Source: Tetrahymena elliotti 4EA (taxonomy: Eukaryota; Ciliophora; Oligohymenophorea; Hymenostomatida; Tetrahymenidae). Taken from it: a stretch of 64,000 nt of DNA. The stretch spans positions 393,645 through 457,644 of the forward strand of contig JH720315.1 in NCBI GenBank assembly GCA_000231825.2, given 5' to 3'. The notes below the pieces were generated by a model, which saw only the letters and a list, made by a program, of their open reading frames with translations, was not told where the DNA came from and searched no databases. A program made the translations under genes and the position numbers. Of the stretch, positions 1-12,200 are shown piece by piece; position 1 is the first letter of the stretch; each line of letters opens with the position of its first letter.

Positions 1-360
1 GTTCATTCCAAACCCTCCAATACAAGGTGGTGGTGGAGGAGGAGGTAGACAACTACTTAAATTAGGTTATTAACCACTAAAAGAACTAGAAGAAATACTG
101 ACAAAATTAAATGGAGCGGCATATTAAGATTATATATTACTTACTGGAAAGTTGGGTAGTTATGGAGCTTATGGACTTGAGAAATTTTAACTAATAGCCG
201 CGCTTAAATGAGGTGGTGAATTAAAACACATTCCTTGAGATACATTGATCGGTTTCAGTGGTAATGGTGGAGGTGGTGGAACTAGTGAACCAAATTAACC
301 AATACTGTTCACAAGATTAGTGTGTGAGATTTGTGGAAGGTTTAAATTTGATTGATAATT
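1..360 (+). pseudogene. Gly-rich coding relic with two in-frame UGA codons
   Basis: Reading from base 2 gives about 118 codons of protein-like sequence up to a TGA at about 354: a Gly run (GGGGGGG), then RQLLKLGYQPLKELEEIL, KLGSYGAYGLEKFQLIAAL, a second Gly run and PILFTRLVCEICG. TAA and TAG occur as Gln, as elsewhere in the window. Two internal TGA codons (about 209 and 236) interrupt it, both where Trp would fit (LK-stop-GGELKHIP-stop-DTL). The base composition is clearly richer in G than the surrounding DNA. The 5' end lies outside the window. I do not recognise the family. It could be a decayed mobile-element or viral-type gene, or an exon of a gene whose TGAs are removed by splicing. Confidence 0.4.
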
Positions 361-417
361 TTGAGTGAAATTAGAATATTTTTTATGATGATTCAAATTT
401 TAGTACATTATTTTTTA

Positions 418-2286
418 TTCATCATTTAATGTTTCAATAACACAAATCAAAGCAGTTTTTTAGGTCAAAAGCTAATAGTCTATTGCTTGCTAAGTTAGCT
501 AGCTATTTTAGCTTTCACCAAGCATATTTTCATTCAAAAACAGTTGCTTTCCTATTTTAAACACAGATTGTTGAAGTTATGGGTTGCAAGTAAAGCTGTC
601 TTGCATTTCAAGCTTTATTTCTTTCTAAACCTTTTATTTGTTATATGAATCAAAGTATTCTATTTCAATCTTTTTTTGTTCTTCTGTCAAGCTTCCTAGT
701 TCCAAACCAGACTTCAAAAAGAAATGAATATTGATTATCTCTTCTTTAAAAACACATGGAAAATTTATACTTGAGGGGTATGTTGAGTCGAAAATACTTT
801 AATCATATTTTATCTTGAAATCATCCAAAGTAGGAGTTATACATAAACATAGCATATTGATTATTACTTCAGATAAGTCACATTTCTAATCAACTATTTT
901 TGAAATTCCTTTTCCAGCTTTTGCACTCTCTTCGATAAGATATTAGTCTGCTCCAGATCCAAATCCAATAGAATGAACTCTATTGAATTTGTTATTTTTC
1001 TTAATTAGTTTTACTACTTATTAAGGTGAATCTACTTCTCCATCAGTTAGTAAAAATATTTGTTTATTGTATCCTTGAATCTTATTCTGTACAAATACAT
1101 TATTGAGAGGATTATATATTTCCGTTCCTCCTAAATCGGCATTATATTTACTGATAATTAAAACAGCTTTCTCTAAACTATCAGCTGTATATTTGATTGA
1201 GGTTGGGAATAGTTTTTCAAATGAAGAACCAAAACTGATCACATTGAAGTAGCTATCATTCGGGAGGCTCTTCAAAAAGAGAGTAAGAGCCTCACAAGCC
1301 CTTCTGATTGGCTATCCACTCATAGAACCGCTTCTATCTAAGAGAAAAATGAACTCACTTCTTGATGAATTTAAATGATCTATTAGTTCTTGGTTTAGCC
1401 TTTGCTAGAACTCATCGCTGAAAATATCATCACCATTATTAATAGCAGCTCTAACTGAGTCATCGATTTCTTGAGTAATAGACTCATTGAAATTAGGAAT
1501 GAAGGAAACCATGGCAGAATGACTCACAGGGAGAATAGCACTCTTTACAGAGTCTTCATTGAAAATTTTACTTTGACCAAAAATTATTTAGGGATCAAAC
1601 ATGCCTTCATATGAAAAAATGAGCTAAAAATTTGTATCCTTCTATAAAAGAGCTTAGCTGACATTAAATCTTGCAGTATTATCATCAAGCATAATTTTTT
1701 CAGCTGGATAGCCTTTTGATTCTGAGTAAGTAATCCTACCTGTACAGAAAATGTCTAGAGTTAATACATTCTTTCCTAATTTTGCTGATATTTCATCTTC
1801 ACAATAAATCAAGGGTATGTGAGCAACAAAATATTTGTTTAGCAATGAATTCAATTATTAAGAAAAAACAATAGTTATTTCTACTTCTAGATTTGGGGGT
1901 AAATTACCAAGTTCAATTTTGCAGTAATCTTAATCTTAAATTGTAGTGGTTTAAGCATATGTGACAAAGTTACCTTAGCTCTTATTTTCTTAGTATTCCT
2001 TTTTAGCTTCATCTTTACCCTTAACAATACCTTTAATGGTTTTTTCATTATATTTAGCTTGGAATAATTCTAAACAAACTCCATCTTGAATGGGAAAGTA
2101 GTAGATGGTCTCTGAGTACTCTGAATTTGACAAGCTGGCAAAATTCTAAGTCAAGTGAATGTTAAGAATGTTATTAATGATTTAACACTTATATTGAACA
2201 CTCTACAAAGTAGCAGGAGATTTATTTTAATTATCTTAAGATATCAACTAAAAATCTAAAGATCTTAGTTTATGAAATCTGAACAT
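418..2286 (-). CDS. VIT and VWA domain protein
   Basis: Single-exon ORF of 622 aa in the ciliate code, from ATG at 2286 to TGA at 418-420. Residues about 20-150 form a VIT (vault/inter-alpha-trypsin) domain with PIQDGVCLELFQAKYNEK, TIKGIVKGKDEAKKEY and ELGNLPPNLEVEITIVF. A von Willebrand A domain follows at about 310-480 with a complete MIDAS metal site: FIFLLDRSGSM (DxSxS, D at about 317), the Thr of DLGGTEIYNPL, and LTDGEVDSP. The C-terminal 140 aa match the tail of VWA5A/ITIH-type proteins and end KTALICVIETLND. VIT-VWA proteins usually bind partner proteins or substrate through the metal site; no specific role can be read here. There is no signal peptide, so it is probably cytosolic. No in-frame TGA was found on a codon-by-codon read. 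Assignment to the VIT-VWA family is secure; function is not known. Confidence 0.88.
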
Positions 2287-3539
2287 CTAGCTTTTGATTA
2301 TTTATTATTATTAATTTGAAAATAACTGATATTAATTAATTTTTTATTGAATAAAATAAATATGATATTTTTTGGTGACAGAATATGTAAAACTGATATA
2401 TTTTACAAATAATAAAAGAATACAAATCAAATAACATAATTTTTTAGTGTCTCATTTAATTCTAAAAACAATACTTTTCAAAAAAATATAAAATAGACAA
2501 ACCAATATTTGTAGGTGACATTTGTAAAATTAGTATTGATTTAATAACAATTATTTAATCTAGAAGTAAAATTAAATTTTGAACCCATCTATTCATCAGA
2601 AATAAAAAAAACAAAGTACTTTTTTTTAATTTTTCTAAACATTTTTTGAAGAAAAAAAAAATTAAGATAAATGTACCTATTATCAAAAGTTTAAAGTTTT
2701 GCTATAATAACTCAAAATATTTTCTTAAATGCTAATTTAAATTAATAGAAATTTTTTTTGTTTGGAGTTTAGCTGAAATTTTAAAAACTCTCTATTCTTT
2801 TAGAATATTGAATGAGTATGCCAAGAATAAAAGTTTATATCATCGCATAGCTGAAAAATATATTTTTGGTATTTTTTACTTTTTTTATCAAATAAAATTA
2901 AAATACATTTATTTTTTGTTGAATCAACATTGGTAAATAGTAAATTTTTTTATGATGGTTTACTTTATTTATACAAAATATTTCCATGAAAGAAAACGAT
3001 TATTAGAAATCAATATAAACTCTTCTTAATTAAAATAAAAGAGGTCTTTTGCTAAAGATAAAAAAATGGACGGAAAATATAAAATTAAATTAGTTGTAAT
3101 AATTTATGAAAAAACTGAAAAAGAAATAATTTAGAACTAAATATTTAGTAAAGATTAAAAGTGCTTTTTTTTGTTAGAATGTTTGTTTATGATTGTGGAA
3201 AACTTGCTTTTTTTGAAAAATCTTTTAATATCTAAATATAAAAACTATTAATACAAAATTATGGAGCTATCAATTATAGGCTTTTGTTAATTAATGAATA
3301 AAAGAATAAAAAATTTAAATATGAAGAATGATTTGATTGAATTTGAAATTTTGAAGATACAGAATTAAATGGAAGTTTGTGAAGAATAAATATTAATTTA
3401 ATAGAAACAAAGGATTATAAATTATTAATTTGCTTCTATTTTTTTTTGTATGTAAGATAGGTAATGAAAAGATAATTAATTATAAATAATTTATTAATAA
3501 ATAAAAATAAATTAAGTGATTAGTTTGAAATTAGTTAGA
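2287..3539. other. Intergenic AT-rich spacer
   Basis: Divergent spacer between the VIT-VWA gene (-) and the NADAR-fusion gene (+), so both 5' control regions must lie here. It consists of A/T runs and short TTAATAA-type repeats. I see no ORF, RNA gene or recognisable motif. Confidence 0.6.
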
Positions 3540-5935
3540 ATGAGTGACGATATTAATAATAATAACAAAATGATGAATTATTTAATTCATAAGCCAAAAG
3601 ATTAGGTTATAGATAAATTTGAAGAGTATTTGAGCTTTTTAAATAATGATGAGCCTTCTTGGATTTTATATGAAGGGATATTATATCCCTCTGTGAGTGT
3701 AGCATTTTAAGGTGCAAGAGCATAAGATTTTGAGATGAAGTAGAAAATAGCAGATGTAGATTCACCTGATGATTTGATTCAATTAGCTTCTGAGGTAGAA
3801 GATCCCCTTGATTGGGAAAATAGAAGATTAAAAGTTATGGAAATTTTAATAAGGGATAAATTTCGTCGTTCACTAGAAATGAGAGAGAGATTAAGACTGA
3901 CAGAAGAAAAGTAATTTTATTGGAAATAATATTAGTTTGTTTTCAAATCTGACAACATTTACTTAAAATAATTTATAAGGAGGACCATTTAAAAAATAAA
4001 TAATTTTAAAAAGATATTGGAAGAAGAAAATACGAAATAAAATAGATAATATGAGTTTTACTGATATTTTTTCATCAATATTTAAAAAGGTAGTTAGTTT
4101 GCAGGTTTTATGAAGAATCAGCAAGCAACTTATTCTGGGGTGTAGTAGGAAACAAGGGTTAGAATTAGATTGGAAGAATATTGGAGAAGGTTAGAGCAGA
4201 TATTCATTAGAATGTTGATTTAAAGAAATGGATGTAAACTAAATTTCCTTTGGAACAAGACAAGATTTTGTTGCCAATAATAACATTGAATGTTTAGAAG
4301 GATGGTGAGGTGATAGAAACAATATCATTGAAAGAGAGGAGTTATTATTATATGGGTTAATATAAAACAAATAGTGTTGTTCTTGCTCATCCAAGTATTT
4401 CTCGCTTACATGCCTGTTTGATTTGCGAGGAAGGAAATAAAGTTAGATTAGTTGATATGGAATCTAAATCCGGTTCATTTGTTAATGGGGAGATATTAGA
4501 GAAACTTTTTGACAAGGAATTATAGACAGGAGATATATTGAGTTTTGCATTATCAACTCGTTCTTATGAAATATTAATTGATTACACAGCAGCTAAATAG
4601 GAATTACAAAAGAGAAGTATTCAATTATAGCAACAAGTAAAATAGCTTTAGAGATTAAATTAGCCTTCGATTACTCCAGAAGAACTTCGTAAAATTATGG
4701 GATTCGATATTGATAATACTTTATTTATTAGTGGTTTGCCTGATAATGCTACAGTTTTGGGAATTAGGGAAATGTTTGAGAGGTTAAGTGAGCCTAAAAA
4801 TAAAGATGAAAATGAGAAGAAAAAATATTAAGGAGTTAAAATAAAAGTTTAAGAAGTTAAAATACCAGTAGATAAGTGGTCAGGAAGACCAAAAGGATTT
4901 GCTTATGTCACATTTTAGACAAGAGAAGACTTTAATAATGCTTAATTATACTCATTTGGTTTGAAGTATGGAGAAGTTAAATTGAAAGTTAAAATTGCAG
5001 ATAAAGATAAATCAGCATAATTGATGAATAATTTTAAAATTAAAGAAGAAAATAATAGTGATGATGAATCAAGAAAAAGATAAAATGAAAAAAGAGCAGG
5101 TATTGGAAGAAGTAGAAGAGATAAAAGCAATGAAAGATATAAAGACAGAAGTTCAGAGAGATAAAGAGATTCTAAATATAAGAGAAGAGGAAGTAAATCT
5201 AGATCAAGATCAAATGATAAAAAACTCAGAGATAGGGTTAGCAAATTTGGTGATAATTAAGATAAGGAATAAAGTAGACAAAAAGAAGAAGTTAAGTATG
5301 AGTCAAAAAATAAAAAACCAGATAATGATTTAGATTAAGATAAAAAAAATTAACCTTCTGAGTAACAAAAGAGAAGCGAAAAAGAATCATCCAATAAAGT
5401 GAAGGAAAATAAAGATAAAAGGAAAAGAAGCTATAGTAGAGATCATAAAAAAAAGCAAGATCAAAAAAGAGATAGATCTGGCTCTAAAAGTAAAAATCAT
5501 AAATCTTCTTCCCATCATGAAAAGCAAAAGAAAAAAAGTAAATCCCCAAGATCAAAGAGAGACAGTTCTTAAATGAAAAATGAAACTAAAAAGTCCTCTA
5601 AATAATCTAAAAGCAGATCAAGAGATAGGGAAAGAGGAAAAAATAGAAAAGATAATAAAGATACAAGCAAAAGATCATGTTCTAAAGATAAAATAGATTC
5701 TAAATCATAAAAACCAGCTGTTGAAAAGCAAAGCAATCATTAAAGTGATAAAAAATAAGAAAAAGAATCTAGTTAAAATCAAAAATAAACAAAAGATAGA
5801 AAGAGAAAATAAAGTGAATCCTCTAATTCATCATCTTCTTAATCTTCTAGATCTTCATCTTCTAATTCAAACTCATCTAACTCTAGGTCATCATCTTCTT
5901 TTTCTTCTTCTTCATCTTCACAAAGCAGTAGTTGA
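3540..5935 (+). CDS. NADAR-FHA-RRM-RS domain fusion protein
   Basis: Two exons, 3540-3910 and 4105-5935, joined across a 194-nt GT..AG intron; phases agree (371 nt + 1831 nt = 734 codons including the stop). The join restores a NADAR/YbiA-like fold: YPSVSVAFQGARAQ, DPLDWENRRLKVMEILIRDK and EMRERLRLTEEK in exon 1, then ASNLFWGVVGNKGQNQIGR in exon 2 (residues about 25-165). Next comes an FHA domain (about 193-283) with PSISRLHACLICEE and DMESKSGSFVNGE, close in style to splicing-linked FHA proteins such as SNIP1/Pml1. An RRM follows (about 327-430) with RNP2 LFISGLP and RNP1 KGFAYVTF. Residues 430-733 are a Ser/Arg/Lys-rich RS tail ending in a Ser run. Known NADAR enzymes act on ADP-ribose-linked compounds; FHA binds phospho-Thr; RRM/RS suggests nuclear RNA processing. 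The combined role is inference. The usual NADAR Glu in the 'VEHAYQ' motif is replaced. Confidence 0.87.
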
Positions 5936-8001
5936 ATAGCATCAAATTTAATTATTTTTATTTTTATAATTACTGCATTTCAAAAACATATTCAACAAAA
6001 TCAAATAATCTTACTATTATTTTTAACTTAATTTATTTACAATTTCCATAAATTTCAAAATATTTTATTTTTCTTAAATTTTTGAAAAAAGATTGATACT
6101 TCTATTAATAATAATTTGACTTATTTTTAGTCTATTTTTTTAGATTTAAAGTATTTATTATGAAACAATTATTGTTATACATTTTTATGAAATAAATTAA
6201 ATCAATTAAATCTGTAGTTTTATTTTAATATTTACTCAAAGCTCAACAATATTCTGAAAAGAGTAATTGAGAACTTAATTTTTAATATTTTTCAAGAAGA
6301 AATATTTTTAATTACTAACCTAGACCTTTTTACAATCTTTTATTTTCATATTCTCTTAGATTGTTTCATTCAAGTTATTAAATCTATTTAATGTTTTAAA
6401 TGTTTAAAAATATATAAATATCTATAAAAAATAAAATGTAAAAAAATGAGAAAAATAAAATAGAAATACAAAAAACTAATATTTTATCACAAAATTTTAA
6501 ATTTTAAATTAAAAAACTTTTAATAATAAATGTATTCAATATTTCTTTTATATAAAGATTTAATTTAATTAATTAAATAAGAAAAAGAAAAATAACATTT
6601 CATATAAAATTTAATTTTTTATTTTTAAATCTTAGCTAGTTGCCAACTATTAAAAAAAAAATGTGGCAACTAGCAATATCAGTTAATCTATTTTAATCAA
6701 ATTTTACTTCCTTAGCTCTCAATATCCAGAATATTTATTAATTTTGTTTACAAAATATCTTTTAAATAAAAAATAAATATAAAGAAACAGAGGCATCTTT
6801 AAAAAAAAATCTTTGATTTCCCCATAAAAAATACTGCTCGCTGAAAAAGAATACATAAGAAATTTTGAAAAACTCGCTCAATATGTATTACTTGTTTTAC
6901 TCTAGGATACAACTATTTCCTCTCGCTCTCTTTGATAAATAAAAACTTTTATCTTAAAAGTATTTTTTTTGCTTAAATATTTAGGGGGTTTTATCTTTTT
7001 TTGAACTAATTATTGATTATTTAATAGAATTAAAATGAATATAATATTATTCTAATACAGTTTGACCATTAAACAAACCTCATTAAAAAAAATAAATTAA
7101 TCACTAAATAAATTAGCAAAAATTATATGCTATGAATAATTAAATTTATACAAGAGTTCTAGTTTCAATGATAAAAGGTTAGAACATTTGGTCAACACAA
7201 AAGCTAAATCAGATATTTAATCACTAACATCATTCCTATTACTTTAAATATATCAATAATAATTTTTTAAAATATTTAAATCCCTTAGTGAATTAGTCAA
7301 TAGTTTGTAAATTTAAAAATAATAGTTTTTACTTTAATTCAATTTCTAGATGAGTAAGAGATAGAGGTAAGAGTCTAATTACTCTTTCTATAAAATAAAG
7401 AAAGTTAATTAAAAATTACATTAAAATTAAATACATCTCTTCGGTTATCAAAAAAATATTTCTATTTTATCATATGTTTGTTTTTCTATAAAAAATTTTA
7501 TTACTAATTCAATAAAAGAAAATAAATGAAATTTTAATTTATCTGTAAATAAAATAAAGAAAGACAAGTTTTCCTTTATAAAAATCTAATCCTTCTTCTT
7601 TAAATTTAATTTTTAATGTAGCCAAAAAAATTTTATCTTTAAAAATAGTTTCGATGTAACATTTTTTTTAAATCAAGTGAATTATTTGGTATTCTTTGAA
7701 TTTCAATAAATTGAAAATTATTGAAATTAAATTTTTTTGTTAATGATTCAGCAAAAAGAAAAAATAATTAAATTCAAAATTTTTGATAAAAAATTTTATT
7801 TCTTCATCAAAATATTAAATCTAAGTTAACATTTTTTTAAAAACTGGATATTATTGGAATATTTATTTATTGATCCTAATATTTTCTGATAAAGATGATT
7901 AATGTGTCATTTCTATATTTCAAAATAAGATAAGACATAAAGAAATCAACTAAATAATTTAAAAGCTAAGTAAAAAGCATTTTTAAATTAAGATAGTAAA
8001 A
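5936..8001. other. Intergenic AT-rich spacer
   Basis: About 2 kb of A/T-rich DNA between two + strand genes. Apart from the 11-bp-armed inverted repeat at 6635-6674 I see no coding or RNA gene. Confidence 0.55.
6635..6674. repeat. Perfect 11-bp inverted repeat (hairpin)
   Basis: Arms GCTAGTTGCCA (6635-6645) and TGGCAACTAGC (6664-6674) are exact reverse complements around an 18-nt A-rich loop. The arms are far richer in G+C than the spacer around them, so the pairing is unlikely to be chance. It could be an RNA hairpin, a protein-binding palindrome or the end of a small element. No adjacent gene feature explains it. Confidence 0.6.
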
Positions 8002-8781
8002 ATGGAGGCAAGTAAAGTGGAAAAAGAGGATGTAATATGTGTCATTTGTCATATTATTCCAAGCAAGGCATATACATCGCAATGTTGTGGGATAGTGAGC
8101 TGCAATGCTTGCATTTAAAACATGAAAATAAACAGATTATTTTCTTGCCCTAATTGTAGGAATAAGCAACCAAATTTTTAAGTGAACATGTATCTTTAGA
8201 AGCTCATTAACAAATTTCCTATCTCATGTAAATACGAATGTGGTTAAATTTTGCAATTTTCTGAAATGCCATCACATGAAATTATATGCCCTCAAAAATT
8301 TATACAGTGTAGATTGTGCTAATTTAAAGGAAATAAAGAATAATTTATTAATCATGCAACAAATTCCCATGAAGATTAGATCTTAAAACTATTAGAATTG
8401 AACCCATACCCTCAATAATCAATGCATATAGATGTTTTAAAAGAAATAAAAAATGCAGCTGGAAATATTTGCCACATTGGAATTAATTCTAAGTTTTATT
8501 GTGGAAAAAATGCAGGATATAAATGCACTATCTGTCCAGGTGTTTGTGGTCCTATGAATGGCTGTAACTGCTTTCACTGCATGGAGTTAGATATTAAATA
8601 TAGGAAGTTGGAAAAGGGTGCTCTTGTAAATGGAGAAGGAAGAACTGCTTATTATAAAAATGGCTCTTTTTATTGTGGACTTAAATCCAGTGATTCAAAA
8701 TTATGTGGAAAGGAATACACTTGTCGCCACTGTAACTCTCTTAGTGGAGATTATTCTTACTATAAATCTCTATTATAATGA
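8002..8781 (+). CDS. RING-type zinc finger, Cys-rich protein
   Basis: Single-exon ORF of 259 aa, first ATG at 8002, stop TGA at 8779-8781 just after a TAA (Gln). Residues 13-52 form a RING-like finger: C13-x2-C16, C28/C29, C34-x2-C37 and C49-x2-C52 (SCPNCR), followed by a TRAF-type Cys/His segment (about 75-130, CKYECG, CRLCQF, HATNSH). The C-terminal 100 aa carry a second Cys-rich module, CTICPGVCGPMNGCNCFHC and a closing YKNGSFYCGLKSSDSKLCG / CRHCNSL pattern, which I associate with ciliate RING proteins. RING-TRAF proteins usually act as E3 ubiquitin ligases in the cytoplasm. That role is inferred from the finger only; the target is unknown. Confidence 0.8.
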
Positions 8782-9231
8782 ACTCATCTATCAAAATACT
8801 AAAAACTAAAAAATAAATGCACATCAAAACTACCATAACTTTGATAAAATTCTCATATTTCTCTTTCTTCAATTAAAATTAATTTTTTGTTTCTAATTAA
8901 AATATTTTGTGTTTTTTACTCACTCTAATATTATTTTTACTTATTTAAAATCTAATAAAAAATTTAATAAATTTGTTCATTGTCCAGTCTATGATTATCT
9001 AGAATAAGACAAAAGTTTTAAAATTCTTTCTTTGTTCATTTTAATTTTTTCCAATTTTTAGAATATTACATAAAATAATATCAAAAATTGAATTTAGATA
9101 ATTTACTAAAAGTGTTAAAAAATAAAAGATAAATTTTTTTTTTAGTTTCTTAGTATTGCTAAAATAAATCGTTTTTCATTATGGAGTTTATTTATGATGA
9201 AGGAGAAAGCTGGTAGGCTTTAGTTTTAACT
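8782..9231. other. Intergenic AT-rich spacer
   Basis: Convergent spacer between the RING gene (+) and the end of the decayed membrane-protein gene (-). Nothing but A/T-rich sequence is seen. Confidence 0.5.
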
Positions 9232-12200
9232 TCATTTTAGTTTTAGGTGGTAAAGCGTCTAGGCAAATGTATTTTTGATGAGAGCTTATTTATCAAAATG
9301 TTTACTTATTCTTTGAATATTAAATAGTAATTGATAATAATTTCTTTTAAGACTGAGAAGATGAAAAAAAAATTTATCAGCAAAATAATTCCAAATCAAA
9401 TAAGGAAAAAGATTTTAGTAAATAAATATTCCAAGTAAAACTGTAACTGAGCAAACTATTGTTGAATTTATATCAATTTAGTTTATTACATCTTCCTTAT
9501 AAGGTTTTATCATGATAGTTATTATTCCATAAATAGTAATGCTTAGAATTAGAAACACGAGAATTCCTTTTATAATTATCATTTGTGAGTAAAAATTTAG
9601 AGATAAAATTATTGTTATTTTTTCAACCATCTTAATTCTTATACTCAATGTATAAGAATCCATATTTTAATTTTATTTATGTTCGAGTAAATCTTAATTC
9701 TTTTTTAATACTGTTGAGTAATTATAAAATTATTTTTATTACTATCTTAAATATCTTTTATAGTCTATTCAAAAATGTAGATATGAGAATAGATATGGTC
9801 ATTCGTATAGCATTCAAATGATACCTTAGATAATATTAACTTCTATCTCCTACTTCCTTACAAGATAACAGAGCTTTAATTTAAAGTAAATCAGGTTGTC
9901 AGGTTGTATGTATATTATTAAAAACATTGATGCAGTTGAAATGTTCTATATAGGAAACACTTCTTTTTTTATATTTATCAAATAGTGATAAACCAAAAGT
10001 ACTAAAAATTATATTATCAAGTATAAGATCTGAATTATTTATAAAAAAAAACTCATTGTCTATTTTATTGGATTCCCTACAGATGAAGGTAGCTCAAAAA
10101 TACCTTAAAATTTAAAAATAAAAATTTTTAGTTTTTTAATTTTAATCAAAGGAAGGTTAAACCTGATGGAATAGTTAGATTAAATGTTGCTATTTACCCT
10201 ACGATTTGAAAATAATTTGTGAACATTTTTATGCAAATACTTTGTTTCATAGAATCTGCTTGTTTTTATGCTAAGTTGTTAGTTGTTTTGCTCTTTTGAG
10301 AAAAAGTTACTTATTTGTTTATTGAGTTTTTAATTTTTTTGCTATCTGACTTATTTTGATAGATCTATTCATTTGATTAGAAATATTTTCTTCAACTTAA
10401 CTAATACCTTTATTTTTTAACTTTAATACCATTCTTTAAATTGCTATTTAAGCAGCTTCTATTTTCATAGATTAAATATTTCCTCTAATTGCTATCAACA
10501 TTGAACATAAGTCTATAAAGTTAAAGCAACAATAATCCATGAATTGTACTTCATTTTACTGCATAATGAACAAAGAATATTTAGCTGTTTTTGAATATTT
10601 ATCCCCTCAAAACTGACCTTCAATCTAAAAAATTATTAAAAGTAATAAAAATATTATCCAAATAAGTATCTTTTTTCTTTAAATTAAAATTTTAATCTTT
10701 TATTTAATTCAAATAAATCAATTTTTGTTTCTAAAAATAAAAAATTTTTCATTCATTTTATGGGTTAGTTTATGAGAATTATGAAAACAAATATTTTACA
10801 TCACATTCTTCACAAAGAGCTCCTATATGTCCTTCATAGCAAATATAATTTCCATAATTACCTCCAATGCAGTTTTCTTTTTAATTATCATATGATACAA
10901 GTATATCTGTATTATTATATTCTCCAAAAGCCTTATTTAACGTATTTTATCTCCAGCTCCTTCTGGAAAATTTTAGCAAGATTAAGTATTAAACGAGTAC
11001 TATCCTTTTCTACAAATATCGATTTATTCTCCAGAAATACAATCTCTAAAATTCACTTTGATATCAAAAGTATAATTTTATTCATAATAATTAGTTTTTT
11101 AATTGAGAGTATAAATCTGATCAGAGAAGAATTGTAAAATCACTTAGGAATTACTACTATAGTCGAATATGGAAAATAAAATGACTCAATTGATAGCTTC
11201 CAATCTTTTAAGTAGTTTAACTTATTCTCACTGAAACTTTATATGAATGATTCAATTTCTTCCTAAGTTACTGCAAAATTACTTCATTTTATTCATTTAT
11301 TCTTTAGAATGAAATATTTTTCAAGTATCCACCACTTCTAAATTCCATAATTTCTATTTATGTACTGCTTTGGCCTTTGTTTTCATCTAAAAATGATTTT
11401 AAATTTGCTAATTTTAATTTATTTCCATAAGAAATCTAATTATTTCCATATATTAATCCAATATTTCCTATAAATAATGAGTTTTACATTTATACAGAAA
11501 CATTCTACTAATATAAAGATCCAGCAATTTATACAGTATTTTAAACGAAGCTCGATCTCTTTATTTAAGCAGTAATATTTGCAGGATTTAAATTATCAGA
11601 ATAAAAGTAAACAGCTCCACCTTTTCCATTTATTGAAGTATTATTCTAAAAATACATTATAAATTAATTTATTTAAAAACTAATAAAATAGCAACATTTG
11701 TGTGTTATGATTTTATAAATATAAAGATCACACCTAAATCATATTTAGATTTACATTTATAAAATATACGATCTGAAATCATATTTTTTCCTTCAAGTCC
11801 ATCAATAAAAATAGAGCCACCAAACAAATTCTTTTTTATTTAAATTTTGTGTTAATAAAGCAAAAAATAAATTTATTTTTTTTACTTTTATTCAATTTAT
11901 TTGAGTACAAAGAGAAAAATTAATTTTTTTAAAAGGATCCTATTTCTCCTTAAATTCAAAATATAAAATTATGTTGTTTTTTAATCTCTATCAAAATACA
12001 TTTCAATTAGGAGTGTGAGGAAAAAAAGAAAAATTAAAAAACAGCTTTTATTTATTCCTTTTGATCAATTTTTTTGATTTAATTTACAAAATACTTTCAC
12101 AAGTAAAATTTGAATTCATAATCATTAATTAGACTCTAAAAAAATCTTTAGATTCATAAATTTCCCAACAATATTAAGATGAAAATTGAAGAAGTTATTT

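Noticed and set aside
4942..5244. Minus-strand Leu/Ser-rich ORF
   Set aside because: Antisense shadow of the RS tail of the NADAR fusion gene; its odd composition is explained by the Lys/Arg/Ser codons opposite.
9181..9450. Plus-strand ORF of 89 aa starting with a good ATG
   Set aside because: It overlaps the minus-strand membrane-protein tail that matches a recognised family, has no family of its own, and is probably chance.
10772..11137. Plus-strand 121-aa ORF
   Set aside because: Antisense to the Cys-rich module of the minus-strand pseudogene, which carries the recognisable motifs.
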